Shown here piece by piece: positions 49,315 to 62,400 of a stretch of DNA of 64,000 bases (the stretch's first letter is position 1; each line of letters starts with the position of its first letter). The notes under the pieces are model-generated. The model was not told where the DNA came from. It ran no database searches and saw nothing but the letters and a program-made list of their open reading frames with translations. A program made the translations under genes and the position numbers. The DNA comes from Osmia lignaria lignaria (lineage: Eukaryota; Arthropoda; Insecta; Hymenoptera; Megachilidae): the NCBI RefSeq assembly GCF_051020975.1, contig NC_135045.1:1428501-1492500 (forward strand), written 5' to 3'.

Positions 49315-50004
49315 ATTCCTTACTTTCAATGTAATCCTTTATAAGCAAAAATAGAAGCTAAATCGATTTAACGTTTACGCGAACTTGTACTCGATTTAAA
49401 CACAATTAATCTTCTATTACAACCGGTCTCTGTACTGACGTTCATAAACGCACAACATCAATCGCCGCCATCTTGAATTGCGCGATCCCTCCAAAAGCGC
49501 GCTACTACCGCCATCTATAAATACCTACATACCCGCTGTGCCACGGCAATTCAACAAATATTCAAATGTATTCTAATTCAACACTAACGAAGAAAGCTGT
49601 ATTTTTGATAATAAAAATCTTCTTTGACAATAGATAATACAAATATCTAATATAATTTTTCCTACGTTTATTTGAATGATTAAAACGGATAATATCTTGA
49701 AATTAAATTAACGATAAAATAGACAATCAAATAATGAGGAAAATGATAAAGGATATTCTATACTTTCTGTAATGAATTGACCAATGATAAGAAATAATAT
49801 GATATCTACCAGGAATTGATCTCTTTGCATCGATACTGTTTCCTAGACGACGGAGGCCCGCGAAATGGCAACAAATAGCACACTTGACGTGGCGTACTAC
49901 TGTGCTCAAGTAAATCGCGGTTCCACCTTGTACCACGTAGTATATCTTAAAATCTTCGATTCATTTCGATCGAAAGGAAACTTTTAATTAATTTTCACTT
50001 AAAA
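49315..50004. promoter_or_regulatory. Divergent promoter between Iswi and the ropporin-like gene
   Basis: Only 690 bp separate the two start codons, which face away from each other. A strong YY1/pho-type site, GCCGCCATCTTG, lies at 49464-49475 (AAGATGGCGGC on the minus strand), with a second CCGCCATCTATAAAT word near 49509. YY1-type sites near a start are typical of broadly expressed housekeeping genes, which fits Iswi. No TATA box at the usual distance is evident for the plus-strand gene. Confidence 0.5.
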
Positions 50005-51632
50005 ATGTCTATTGTTGAACAATCGGTTGTAGGACAGGAAATTGTTGTACCACCAAGTTTGCCGGTTATTCTGAAGCAATTTTGCAAGGCGGCTATTCGA
50101 ACGCAACCGTACGATCTATTAAAATGGTCCAGCTCGTATTTTCGAGCGTTGGCCGATGGAGAGGAACCACCGACGAAATTAAGATTAGAATATCCACCAC
50201 CGTGTACTGCTTCCGGTTTAACTTTTGGCTTTTTACGAGTTTTACTCCGTCAATTTGGAGGTACTTGATGTTAATCTTTAAATTATGCATCCATTATGAA
50301 TATATTAACTTCTTATTGATTCGTTCCTTTTTATTACCATAGGATAATGGCTCTTTATCTTAATTAAATTCAATTGTAAAATTACTTTTATAAATTACCA
50401 TTTTGCATTTAATTCGTAGATTATAATAAATCGTTACCTGTGGAAACGATTCTACGCCGATGGGACTGTTTATGCTTGGACCGACGGGACCTGAACTTAA
50501 TTATGATGATTGGAAAATTTCGTCGAAAGTGTCAGGTGAAGAAATTCTTGGCAATCGCTGTTGGCCTTTTAGGCTCTAGCCTCTTTGAAACGATGATCAT
50601 GATCTGCGAATTATTCACTCACGAACCTGAAGGTGGTTCAGCTATGGTTCCCGTCACGTTATTTATGGAGATCTATGGGTAGGGGTTTAAGTCTAATAAC
50701 AACGGTTGACAATATTATCAGTATATCTTGTAATTGAAATTTTTCAGTTACTTGGCAGGACTTCGTTGCGACGGTAGCGAAAGAGATTCCTCTGACGAGG
50801 ATCCGACTGAATTTATCATACGTGACAATGTATCCTCTGCTAGCCAAGAATCCAAATCTTCTGAAGAAAAATCTGTAGATCGTGTTTGTTCAGTCGCTAG
50901 TCAGGACACAGAGGCTGATGTGAATTTCGACTTGGAATTAGTGTCTAGAGATGATGTAGATTCTTCGAGAAGTAAATTTAGAAGGATTAATGTTATTAAT
51001 TTGATATTTATATAATTAATAAGTGAAACATTGTTGTCTGTTTTTCAGCCGATACAATGCCACAATTGATTGATTGTTATACTGGGGAGAAAAACGAGGA
51101 AAATAAAACGTCGGAACGGGATACTTCAAATAAAGAAGCATTGAAAGTGAAGAAGAGCAATGAAACTTTTGCTACAGAAGCAGAGTCTAGCAAGAAATCT
51201 GAATCGAGCGAGGGAAAGGAGTTGAATAAGGATGAGAATAGATCCGCGAAGAGCGCGTCCAGCTGTAGCACTACGGAAGAGAATACAACTAAAAATCAAA
51301 GTGCTCGAAGTACAGGGGATAAGTCTGCTAATGAAAGAAGGCGGAAAAAGAAGATTGTAGACTCTAAGTTAGTCAAATATTATCCAAATATTCCTGGTGA
51401 GAATATCCACCTACAAGATATTGTAAAAGGTATACAATATTATTGAAATTGAAATATGTCTTTCTGTAATGTAATGTCAGGTATTGGACCACGTCTTTCG
51501 GCTGAAGAAGTAGCAAGCGTGGCAATATGGATGAGCGAATGCGCAAGAGTACAAGAAGGCATGGTTGGCCCGCGAAACCTTCGTCATATGAATTGTCCTC
51601 CTTTAGATAGACAAGAAATATCAGAATCATGA
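50005..51632 (+). CDS. Ropporin-1-like protein (RIIa fold)
   Basis: Exons are 50005-50260, 50420-50678, 50748-50971, 51049-51429 and 51481-51632: 1272 nt, 423 residues. Residues about 16-56 (PPSLPVILKQFCKAAIRTQP, LLKWSSSYFRAL, GEEPP) form the RIIa/DPY-30-like dimerisation-docking domain, and the next exon continues with the ropporin core (LPVETILRRWDCL, IGKFRRKC, KKFLAIAVGLLGSSLFETM). Ropporins bind A-kinase anchoring proteins at the radial spokes of the sperm and cilium axoneme. The family norm is about 210-230 residues. Here a Ser/Glu/Lys-rich low-complexity extension of about 130 residues follows, then a short ordered C-terminus (ENIHLQDIVKGIGPRLSAEE, VASVAIWMSECARVQ) not found in vertebrate ropporins I know. 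It converges on Gnptab. Confidence 0.9.
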
Positions 51633-51714
51633 CGAATCAAAAGATAAACTTCTCAAAATATAATTCTAAGCGTCAAAAGTATAACACTAGATTGTTACAA
51701 TTATTGTTGTATTT

Positions 51715-51720
51715 AATAAA
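51715..51720 (+). terminator. Polyadenylation signal of the ropporin-like gene
   Basis: AATAAA 83 bases after the stop codon, giving a very short 3' UTR. The Gnptab stop codon lies at 52296 on the other strand, so the two transcripts need not overlap. Confidence 0.6.
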
Positions 51721-52295
51721 ACATTAATAGAAATGATGTGTATCTTTAATCACCTGAAACATATTTAAAAATAAAGGTTAAATTGAAAAAATGCAGTATA
51801 TTTCTTGTTGATTCATATTTAACATTTCAATAAGTACAAATTTGGTATATCTTAAGTCTTTAAGGATTGTAAATTGTCTGAGAAAGAAGATTGTAACAAA
51901 GATTCATCGTTCAACTTACTTGACAATTTATAGATCTTACTATATATCTTATTATACAGTCTTTTCGTAGAAAAATTTGTTTACATTCTATACTCGTGAG
52001 AACGAAAGATAATCAGTAGTTTATTAATATCACAGGAACGTTTTACTTAATTTTCATTATAATAGTTTGTTCAATTCCAATAAATAATATACGAAAAATA
52101 ATCACGAATTTACATATATAAAATATGTAACAAACAATATCATTTGTTGAGATGGTATAAATTTCTAAAAACATCGTCTATATATAAATTTTCTTATATA
52201 CATACCGGTATTTATAAAATCCTTTAGAAGACAATTTCCCTGTCACGGAAGTTACTGATGCATTCAACAGATCATTTATATTCAGGTTTGAGAAC

Positions 52296-55033
52296 TTAAA
52301 CGAGAAGAGTGGGCAATGCTCGTACTCTGAACAATCGTCGTATCTGATGGTAAAACAAGTGATAAAGAGTAGTAACAAGCAGCAAAACGATAAGACACAA
52401 CAATAAATTTCTAGCTTTCGCCCTGTTAGCCCTCCACTCGAAAAGTTCACGTCGATGAGCGAAAAGATTTCTATATTGTAAAGGCAATTCAAAAGTGCTA
52501 CGCAATGGATAAAGAGAGCGATAAAAGTCATTTAACAACGCTCGAACGATTTCGTTCTCAGAACGTCGAAGAGGATCCATGTCATCGTTCAAACATATGA
52601 ATTTTCTAAAATTTCAATTCAATTTAAATTATATACTTGTTATTAATAAAACTAATTACAACTTACTTTGGATCTCTACGTATCTCATCTAACAGTTGTA
52701 CTGTCAGAGATACATTGCTGGTCAACATTTCAAATATTTCATTCTTGCCAGCTTTAATGATTTCATGCGGATAAAGCTTTCCTTCGCCAAATCTGGCTTC
52801 AATTTTTCTCGATATTGGTTCACAGTTCGCTATCAATTCCTTGGATACAATTGGCTGTAGAAATTATAGAATGTATACAATTTTATATTATTAAAGAATA
52901 ATATATACTTACAAGAGATGAATCTAAATATCTTTCTCCTGGTGGTGGATTTGATATTTCTGTAATGCTTAAATGATTTGAACAATTTGTTATTGTGTTT
53001 TCAAATTCTACAACTAAACTATAATCAAGAGGTAGTGGATACAGCCTAGATAAAAGTGTTCTGATTTCCCTATCCGACCAAGTCCTGAAAATAATAACAT
53101 TATTATTAAATGATTGATACTTTAACATTATAAAATAAGAAATGGAATAACATACCCTGATTTATCAGTATCAAATTTATCAAAAATTTCTTCAATTGGA
53201 ATCCTCCGTTTTTCACTGGTCAGGAAATAGAAATATGAGAAAGCGAATTGCATGTCTTCGGAATTCCTAACTTTATGACTAGACGTTTTCTTAAATTCAT
53301 GTTCGAATTTCTTTTGCATATCAGTGACGATCCATTTATCTATTAAATGGGGCATGTGAGCCGGTACTTTTCTACGCTCAAATCCGTATGCTATGTTATA
53401 TATTCTATTTACATAGAGCAAAGATTCAGCGTAAGTATCGAGTTGTCTTTTATGTTTCCAGTGATCGGAATACTTAGGTTTATTATTTGTTCTTGCGGTA
53501 CTATTCATTTCTGTTAAAATCAAATCATTATCGTTTAAATAATGTTTCATATGTATACGCTTGTCGATGTTAGAACTTGGAAATTTAATTTTATTTATCA
53601 CTTTCGATAATAACAATTTTTGAGTGGATATAGTTTCATTCAAGTGATCATTGAAATTTATTTCAATGCCATTCATAGCCTTATTGTTTCTAAAGCTATA
53701 AGATTTATTTACATTGAGCTTTAAACCCTTCGCTTCCGCCAATGTTTGGTGGGTAAACGTTTCTGTATCATTCCATCCAGAATGTATACTTCTGTTTCCT
53801 AATATGTTCAGAAATTTTAATCCATAATTAGTATTTTCTTGAATATCTTGTAGAAACTTATGCGGGTAGTCTCCTTCTTCCTCAAGAGCTTCACTGTCAG
53901 TAGGAACTGTTGTGCTATCACAATCTCCCCCTGTAAATAAATTACAAATATTAGTTTAGATATATAATATTATTAGAATTTTATCTTGTTTATATACTTT
54001 TGTATCAAAATAAATGTAAACAATGATTGCTACCATCAAATTCGCATAATGTTGTATTACAAGCTGGATCACACGATCCATCACCCACCCAGGCCCAAGG
54101 ACAAACATCAGAACAATCAGGAACCCACCATGCAAGGTATACTTTTTGGCCACCTACTTGAGTAATGAAATCTTCTGGCCATACTTCAGCTCCTAACATT
54201 ACATCATCATTAAAATATAAAAACTTATCTGATATCCCAGGAATTCTGTGGAGGTAAAAATAAGAACAACAAATTAACCAGAAAGATGTGCTAACTGATA
54301 GAAACTAGTTAAGCTGTATGTTACCTATGAATGTGATTTTCAATAGCAGGACTAGAAAATGTAGGAAGATCACTTTTATTTAAAAATATGTCTTCATGAG
54401 TAACAAGAGTAAGTCTAGGATTATCCATATCTAACCAACTAGGTATTTGACCATTGGTAACAATATACACATGTCTAACCCATGGTGCATACATTTCCAA
54501 TGAACGCAGGGAATATCTTAATTCATCCTTATCATTAAATCTAGAAGGAGCTGTATTAACATCCATAATAGGAACATGTTTCTTAAGATTCTTTAAAAAC
54601 ACAGGATCTGAACCATTCACCCATGTATATACAACATCTATAGGGACATGTTGACATAATTTTTGTTGAAAAGAAATCCCTAATATATTATCATTGAAAG
54701 AATGAAATATAGCCTCGTATTTTCCTTTACTCCAAGTTATCCATATCTGAAAGAAGATAAATAATACATTCTTAACAATCAAACTAATAAGGTTTGGTAT
54801 AAAAAATAGAGAAAAGTTACGATCTTCCTAACCTCACCGAAGTGTATGATACCGATGAATATACAGGTAAATGCTATTAATATCACCAGTAACGAATATT
54901 TGTATGAAAGCAGATCGTAACATCGACGCTGTAATAATTTACATGTGCTCATTATATTGATGAAAACTTTACATGCGATTAACATCGCTAAGATTACTGC
55001 TCGAATGTATACAGCACTGTTTACATGTCCCAT
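52296..55033 (-). CDS. Gnptab: GlcNAc-1-phosphotransferase alpha/beta subunit
   Basis: Exons on the minus strand: 55033-54833, 54746-54325, 54245-54034, 53930-53156, 53084-52913, 52854-52667, 52605-52296. From ATG 55033 this gives 759 residues; a start at 54952 (MSTCKLLQRR, aligned with human MLFKLLQRQ) gives 732 and is equally likely. The enzyme adds GlcNAc-1-phosphate to lysosomal hydrolases in the Golgi. Visible parts: an N-terminal membrane anchor (SLLVILIAFTCIFIGIIHF), Stealth regions (IDVVYTWVNGSDP; DELRYSLRSLEMYAPWVRH; TNGQIPSWL; FLYFNDDVMLG), one Notch-like LNR module (CSDVCPWAWVGDGSCDPACN), a region with RRKVPAHMPHLID and HKVRNSEDMQFAFSYF, an EF-hand-like DTDKSG loop and a C-terminal membrane helix. 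It has one LNR where vertebrates have two and a much shorter spacer, so it is about 500 residues shorter than human. Confidence 0.93.
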
Positions 55034-56509
55034 TGAATTCAACCGGTAAAAATTTATCTACGAATGTGGCGCTGTTTTAATACGCATGCGTTTTTACGAA
55101 GGCACGAATCTTACAATTGTTAAGAAATTGTTCATGTATTTATTTCGTTAAGAATATTTCGTAAAATAAAATGATTATGGAGAGCAGTGCAAATATTACA
55201 CAAATCAATAAATAAAAAGTTACTTCAGATGGCAGTTTTTACTGACGTCCTTGGAAAAACTATGTTATGTTTTGTATCATTTTAATCATGAGATTGTTAC
55301 AAACAGTTTGGTAAAAACTTCATAAAAAAAGAACCAAAAATAAAAAAGTTTTAATCTTATATTTTGATTGTGTTAGTATTGTCTCACAGGTACCTATACC
55401 GCAGTTCACCAGACTCCATAACTGTGACGCGCAGGTTGGAAGATGGTGGGAGAACGTAGCGAGCTCTCTGCTAATCGCTTTCCACTTCGTTTGGGAATAT
55501 CGCCAATCAGGACGAAGATGCGCACTAGAGCTGCGTGAAGAACGAAAACTGGTCTTTTCGTAGTTGTGGACTCTGGTGAACTACGGTATACATACACGGG
55601 TATTTAAACTTGCTTTTTTTCCGTACGCTGCTTCGGCGTTAGTTGAATGCAATAACTGAAGTCTGTTTGGCCTAAATTGCGATAAAACGTGGGCTGTTTT
55701 ACCGACACGGAATTCGGCGCTAACACGGTTGAAAATACAGTTATCATATTATATTCTTCAGTATTGTGCTTCGCGCTAAATACATTGTTATCTAGCGTTG
55801 TGTTCTATTAGCTTATAATTATGGTGATTGAATGTCTTAGAGCGACTATTAGGCATACAAATATATCTATTTTACATTGCATTTTACTTTGTATTTGTAT
55901 TTCAATTCATGATTGGTCCTACTATTTCAATTCCTTTTCTCTTTTATTTCGAAACATTAAACACATTTGTTCCCTTAAATATCTTATATTGATTCTCGTT
56001 GTTCTAAAAATAATGATTGCATGGTACACTTAGAAAATTTTTATCGAAAAATCACTCGTAAATACGGTAACGATACATTTTGGAACAAGCCCGTGCTCAA
56101 AGCTTTGCTTTTAACGTGGTTACGATGATGTTTTGTTACAAACAGTACAGCATTAATAGTATAAAATTACATACATATTTCGTTGATAGAAAAAAGTTAT
56201 TTAATCACTCAAAATAATTCTCTGTCGTTTTCCTATTCTACGTAAAAACGAGAATCTCTTTCGATTCTTTAGGTACGAGGATTTCTTCAGCATTGGATGG
56301 CCCCATGAGTGTTATTTTCGTTGAAACTGTGAAATTACTTCACCTTTATATTATAAGTAAATAAGAGTTTAATTTAAATCTTATAGTCAATAACAGGCAA
56401 GTTACGGCAATGTATTTGACCGATATGATCAGCATCAGTGGAGATAGTCTGAAGCTATACAAACGAGTTATTAGGACAAAATTGATGATGATTCCTATCT
56501 CGGCAGACT
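55034..56509. other. Intergenic: Gnptab promoter and an unassigned GC-richer block
   Basis: The Gnptab side includes the palindrome ACGCATGCGT near 55084, again NRF1-like. A GC-richer block at 55390-55730 with GGAAGATGGTGGGAG near 55438 looks like a promoter or leader exon, but I could not connect it to coding sequence. The remainder is AT-rich without features. Confidence 0.4.
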
Positions 56510-56515
56510 TTTATT
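56510..56515 (-). terminator. Polyadenylation signal of the fatty acyl-CoA reductase
   Basis: AATAAA on the minus strand about 50 bases after the stop codon. Confidence 0.5.
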
Positions 56516-56564
56516 GTTCTTACTTTGACTTATGTCGAAGAACCATCATTGTGGTACGAAAGAG

Positions 56565-59438
56565 TCAGTGAGCAATGCGTAATATTATCATCAGCACAGT
56601 GAATATGCTGAACACTTGGGTGAATCGACGCAACCAGTACAATCTGAAATAAATAGAATATTTATGAATACGTGTCAACATTTCGTTTTTTCAAATCACC
56701 CTGTAATACGCACACATGTAGCCGATTTCGAGCTGTTTTCAGTGTCTCAGGAGTATCCTTCTGAATAAACGTTCTAATTCCCAGAATGTAACTGCGTAAA
56801 TAAGACTCCCAATTCAAATCTTCCGAGATCACGACAAAATTATTGGAATCCTTCAATGATTTTACTTTCTTCGCTAATTCGTACAAGTTGTCCCTGTGAA
56901 AGTGCCACTCGTGCATCGTAAAGTACTCTGACGCCTCAGCAAGGCGTAGCACACGGTTCGCGAGTTTCATCATTCTAAAATCAATTAATGAAAATGATAT
57001 CGTTCCGAGTTGGCAACGATTAGGTAGGTACCGTACACTTACATAGGTTTACCACCTGTTAGCTTTACAAATATGTCTATGAGAAAAGCGGGGAATATGT
57101 TCAGAGTGAATAATATTAGATTATGAATAAATCTGTTCTGTCTACATGTACAGCATGGATACCACATGACATATTGCGATGGCGTCTCTATGGCGTATTT
57201 CTTGGTGAGCCCGATCAAGGTACCCCAACTGAAATCGTGAAGATGGAGGAGTTAGCAAGATTACCAATATACAAGGTGTTCGACAATAGGTGACTGTTGA
57301 AAAAATAGCGTTAACGAAATAGCGTTTGCGGCTTTGTTTTCCAATAATTAACGTTTAAAAATTCGAGTAAAAAACGCCTGAAACCTGCAATCCGCCCAGC
57401 ACCGACGGCTGAACGTCAGGTTAGCAGCATTTTCTCGGTACTGCAGCATTCGGCTTCGATTCTTGGTTATGACTGTACCGACCCCTGCTGACCTGACGTT
57501 CAGTCGTCGGTGCTGGGCGGATTGCAGGTTTCAGGCGCTTTTTACTCGAATTTTTAAACGCTAATTACTGGAAAACAAAGCCGCAAACGCTTTGATTTTC
57601 TTTCTTGATTTTCGTCTTATTTTGATCCCTAGAATCACCCCTTAAAATTTTGCCCACCTGTTGTCGAACACCCCCTACAATAGATTCCCTTTTAATATTA
57701 CCTTAGAGGTGACGCGCTATTAGTGCAATTATAAACCTTAATTGTATCACGCTTTTGCACCGAGGTATACCATGCAGCGCATATTAACGTATCGATAACG
57801 CGGTCCACAGGTATAAGGTCACACTTTAATTTCGAGTTGGTGACAACTGATTTGACGTTGCCGTTGCCGATTTCTATGAGCGTAGCTGAAATATTCAATT
57901 ATATAATATTTACTATGCAAAGTTAACGAAGCAATTAACATTTTTTTTTTTTTTTCACGCAAATACCTGTTGCTCCAAAAATATTGTCCACCCATCCAGG
58001 AAACGGTTCCTTTTCAGCCGCGCCAATTATGCTGGGTCGTACGATCGCGATCGGCAAATCTTTACCTTTTTCCAATATAATCTGCTCAGCCAATTTTTTC
58101 GTGAACGTATACGTGTTCGGATGTATCTCTAGAACCTTTTTCTCCAGTACGTTCAGCGCATCATTGTCTAGACTTTCGCACATATCGATTATCGTGGAAG
58201 GCTTCACGTTTGTGCTATGATATCATTAATTAATACATGAATATTACACGTTACTGCCGCGATACGATGGCATTGATTTTAATAATTTAGAAAATTTCCC
58301 TCAATTAACATTAGCATTCAATCACCTTGTACTTTTCATTTTCAAGATTTAAAATTAGGAAAAATATAAAATAGAGAAGAATTTATACTTACGGATAGAT
58401 GACTTCCTCGATATCGACTCGATTCGAGTTACTGTAAGCTGTGCTAATGTGGATGAAGCTAATCAAATTTTTCATGGATTTGCTCAGTTCTATCATACGA
58501 TCGGTACCGTTCGTATTCAAATTCACGGCTACTTTGACCGGTTCGTTGAATTTCACCGTGGCCGCGCTGTGAAATATTATGTTCACCCTTTCCGTAAGCA
58601 TGCTCTTGTCTTCTTGCGATAGACCTAGATCCGGTAGGGCAACGTCTCCCTTGACTGGCTTTATTTTACTTAACAATTTCGATGATCGAATTTCATCGAA
58701 CACCTGGACAAAAAACAGAGATTTTACATATATTTCACGAAAATCTTTTGCTTTAACACGAATCCTTCATATGTTTTCAAACCAAGTATCTACTGATTTT
58801 AATACAAGATTATTGAATGTTCATACAATGATATCGGCTCTGAAAATGTTCATCGTGTATACTGAGTTTATTTCTTAAATGATTCGATGCTGGAGTTAGT
58901 TGTTACTTTCGAGAAAATGGTTATTCAACAGTGTGCAGTGTACGTTACGTTCAAACTTTCACATCCTTCCCACGAGTAGATGCTACGCGATCGGCAACGG
59001 GATAATTCTACCGGTTATTCATCGATCCTCTAACGTTCGTGAATTTCTATCGATTAATTAATCCGGTTCGTTGCCTATCTATCGGTAGCAATTTGGAAGA
59101 GAAATCGTTTCGTTGGTTTGTTAAAAAAAAAATTTCCTTCTCTTTTCACAAGATAATCGATTCGTTAGTAGGAAAAAAGTTAGAAGATCGTGTGATTTAC
59201 GAACAAAGCTCTCCAGGAAGCTGGTGAATCGTTGCTCGACCGTTTGGTTGCGTTTCGGACGAATCAGGATAAAAATGATGGCCAGACGTGGACAGACTCG
59301 AAGCAACTTTTCCACCAGAGCTTTCCCTACGAAACCGGTCGCTCCGGTTATCAGGATCACCGACTCGGCAAAAAATGCATCGATGGACGTTTCGTCGCTT
59401 CCTTTTTCGGTGTTCGTTTGTGCATTCGTTGTGCCCAT
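56565..59438 (-). CDS. Fatty acyl-CoA reductase
   Basis: Exons on the minus strand: 59438-59205, 58703-58393, 58214-57967, 57885-57702, 57228-57043, 56974-56714, 56643-56565. They total 1503 nt, 500 residues, the usual length for insect FARs. The enzyme reduces fatty acyl-CoA to primary alcohol with NADPH, feeding wax, cuticular lipid or pheromone synthesis, usually on the ER or peroxisome. The Rossmann motif TGATGFVG is at residues 31-38. FHSAATVKF, HISTAYSN and the catalytic YTFTK (YxxxK) motif follow, then IVRPSIIGAAEKEPFPGW and the C-terminal FAR_C part (YFTMHEWHFHRDN, LNWESYLRSYILGIRTF), ending in LYWLRRFTQVFSIF and a hydrophobic tail. The first donor is weak (TTT then GTTCGT), but phase and alignment (EQRFTSFLESF/VFDE) require it. 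Intron four carries an inverted-repeat element. Which of the many insect FARs this is cannot be told. Confidence 0.92.
57275..57675. mobile_element. 401-bp inverted-repeat element in a FAR intron
   Basis: The element starts GGTGTTCGACAATAGGTG and ends CACCTGTTGTCGAACACC plus extra C, and is flanked on both sides by TACAA (57270-57274 and 57676-57680), a likely 5-bp target duplication. Long internal arms (about 57317-57424 and 57488-57595) are inverted copies with few mismatches, leaving only about 60 bp of loop; for example CCTGCAATCCGCCCAGCACC opposes GGTGCTGGGCGGATTGCAGG. No protein is encoded. This is a non-autonomous foldback/MITE-type insertion. The arm identity suggests it is young. Confidence 0.8.
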
Positions 59439-62400
59439 TTCGATGGTTCAAGCGGTAACGGGTCCAATATCTGCAACAAACGAGAATCGATCAATAATTT
59501 TATAATATCATACCAAATCTGACTATATTAAATTTAATTAAGTATGCTGTTAATTTATGAAATTATGATACTGGCTGTCGATGACCCCTGATGGTAATTA
59601 ATCTGTTCAGTTCATTGAATAATTATGAAGTGTCTATAAAAAAAAAAAAGGGGGGCACATCCTCCACAAGGATTCTAAAATTAATGTCCTTGTATAAATT
59701 CTGCTTCTGATTTTAAATGTGTTGCGTAATCGATATACCACGGCATGTGTACGAAGATTTAATAATTAATTAGCCGATCAATTCAAGCAGCCAGACGAAG
59801 GTTCACGGGAAATAGCATAAGATAACCTTGTCCTAGAAGATGGCATCACACGTGGCGAAAAAATGCCACTATCCTCGTCGTCTAAAGTGAAAAATCCTCT
59901 TTTGCTAAACGGATTGCTTCTTATGTTAGAAGTTTACGGGTCTTACGATTTATTGAACGCCACCGATTCTTCGACGATCTATCAATCTTATTTACGCTCG
60001 TTTGATTTTGAACAAGGTGAAATGATAATTTTGTGGAGGTACCATTCTTTTCATCGACGCCCTTTTTAGTTTTCATAACGTACACGGAACGCGTTAAAAT
60101 TTGCAAAGTTTAATCTCATTTTAAAAATAAATATTAACATGATTTGGAGAGTTCGAGCACAGCTTCTTATCGCGCACGATGTACAGAAGATAATGCTGCT
60201 TTTGAGTGATTGATTTTTTTGTTTTCGAATGGAGGAATGACGAAAAACGAATTGATAATCCCCTGCAACTAGTGCGAGGGGTTATCATTTGTTATCAGCT
60301 TTGGTATACTGACCTGACTCACGTTTGAATATATAACATTGATTGCGGGTGTGTATAGAAAAAAAAAAAGTTTATTATTGGATTATGTTTGATCCAGCAT
60401 CCATTGTTTCTACAATTATATCGCTGTTAAAGGGTATAATTAACGCGTTAACTGTCACAAAGAAAATGGATGGGTGTAATATCGACGTGTTAAAATTCTA
60501 AATCTATTTTTTCTGTCTATTTGTCTATTTCTCTACTCTACTTTTTTATTTCTCTATTTTCCTATATAAAAAGACTCTAAAGACATCTACTTTATAGAAA
60601 CAACTGGCTGTTTTGCCTCTAATACGCAGGTGCTTCGAAAGAATTGATCGACATCGTACTTGGACATTCAAGATATTGATCGGTCCTCCATTTCGCAACC
60701 TACATTCTATGTACACATTTCATGGACGAGACTATTAAATTGTGTTCAAATTCCATCAATCGGTCCTTTGATCCAAGCCACCTAAAGAATCTTCTTCCCA
60801 CTGAAAGATAAAAACCTGAACCTTTCAATGCCAAGTCTAAATTAGTAATTCGCAATACTTGTTGACAACGAACATGTTTTTGGCCAGAAATAATAAAAGT
60901 TGCGTAATTATAAAAGGCAAACGTTTAGATCATGATAAATGGACGATGTGTTTACAGAAAATGTAAAATACACAAAAAAGTTTTGCTTATTCATCATTCA
61001 TTTGGAATTCGATAAAATTTGTCGAAATTAAGAAGTCGTTCAACTCGTTCTTACTGGTTTCTTGTTTTGCAATCGTTCATGTGAGGAAATTGTGGCACGT
61101 CGATTTTATTGGCGAAATTGACCAATGGTTTTAACAAAAAGTTAGATAGTTTTTATCAAAAATCTTTCGTTTTTCCATGAATATTATTTTATGTTGAAGC
61201 AACGATAATTCAGCATCTATGTAAAAATGTATATTTTATTTGATAACATAATTTAATTAAATGGCATGTTTGATAGAATGATGATACGAGTGGCGATAAA
61301 GTAGGATTTAATTTAATACCATCAGTGACATATGGGGCTGATCGAAGCTTGGCATTGAATTTATTAAAATAATTGAAAATAAAAAACTGCTAAAAAAAAA
61401 TAAAATGCTATAGATATAGATATCTTTCATTTTTTAAAATAATTTATATTATTCTGTGATAGTCAAAACATTATAATAAAGGTAATAAAGGTAATCAAGG
61501 TGTTACTTCTAATTAGGATAAAATCAATGCAAGATCAATGCAAGTTCCCGGTGAATGAGTATCTAACAGGTTGCCTCTCGTTTATTCCTGGCACGCTCAA
61601 TGTGTGCATTTGACACTGTCCAAGCTGAAAGCCAATAATTTACTCTCACGATAGCTTTAAAATGGAAGAGAAAGTGGAAAGGAAATAGCGAACAACTATT
61701 GGATAAATTGGCCCATTTTCCTCGTCGATTATCGCAGCATTCTATTGGCGTCTTAATCGCATCTTTCTTTCCTGTCATTTATTCTTTTAATTTATTGCTC
61801 GTAATTTGTTTAAAAATTATAGCTATTCATTTTTCAATTAAACCTGTCCGCTATACAAGCCAACTATATTTATATTTCAAAATAATGAAATAATGATTCG
61901 AATGAACAAACAATTTTCTTTATGTATATCACTCTATTGAACGTAGTGTAATGATTTCTTGCCTGTTTTTCAATCATTCGAGATCGAACAGGTCATCACC
62001 GACCCCTCATGGGCACAAAATCTTCGAAATTCGCGAGTAATGGGGTTGCCCATCCTCGAACATCGCCTTTAACTTTGCTCCTTCAAGGTCTCACCTAGTA
62101 CACGCACCACCTTTTGACCTGTTTTTTTTTTTTTTTTCTCGCGTATCACACGTCGTTCTCTCTCTAATTACGAAATGAATTTATACACACGCGTTTCTCG
62201 AGAAGTTTCCGTGACGATAGAAGGGTCGAGACTGGCTTTGTCGACGATCACCCTGTACGCTTGCACAGCTGACCTAACCAGTAGATGCCGACACTCGTAG
62301 GGGCTGCTTTTCGGAAAGGGGGTTGTGGCAGTATGCTTGTTTAATAGCAGCTGGCATAGATTAGGATGGAACATTCTTTATGAACCGAAATTTCAATAAC

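Noticed and set aside
62168..62374. 68-codon minus-strand frame as a partner exon for the 63.5-kb exon
   Set aside because: No acceptor in the matching phase that I could defend and no similarity; left unassigned.
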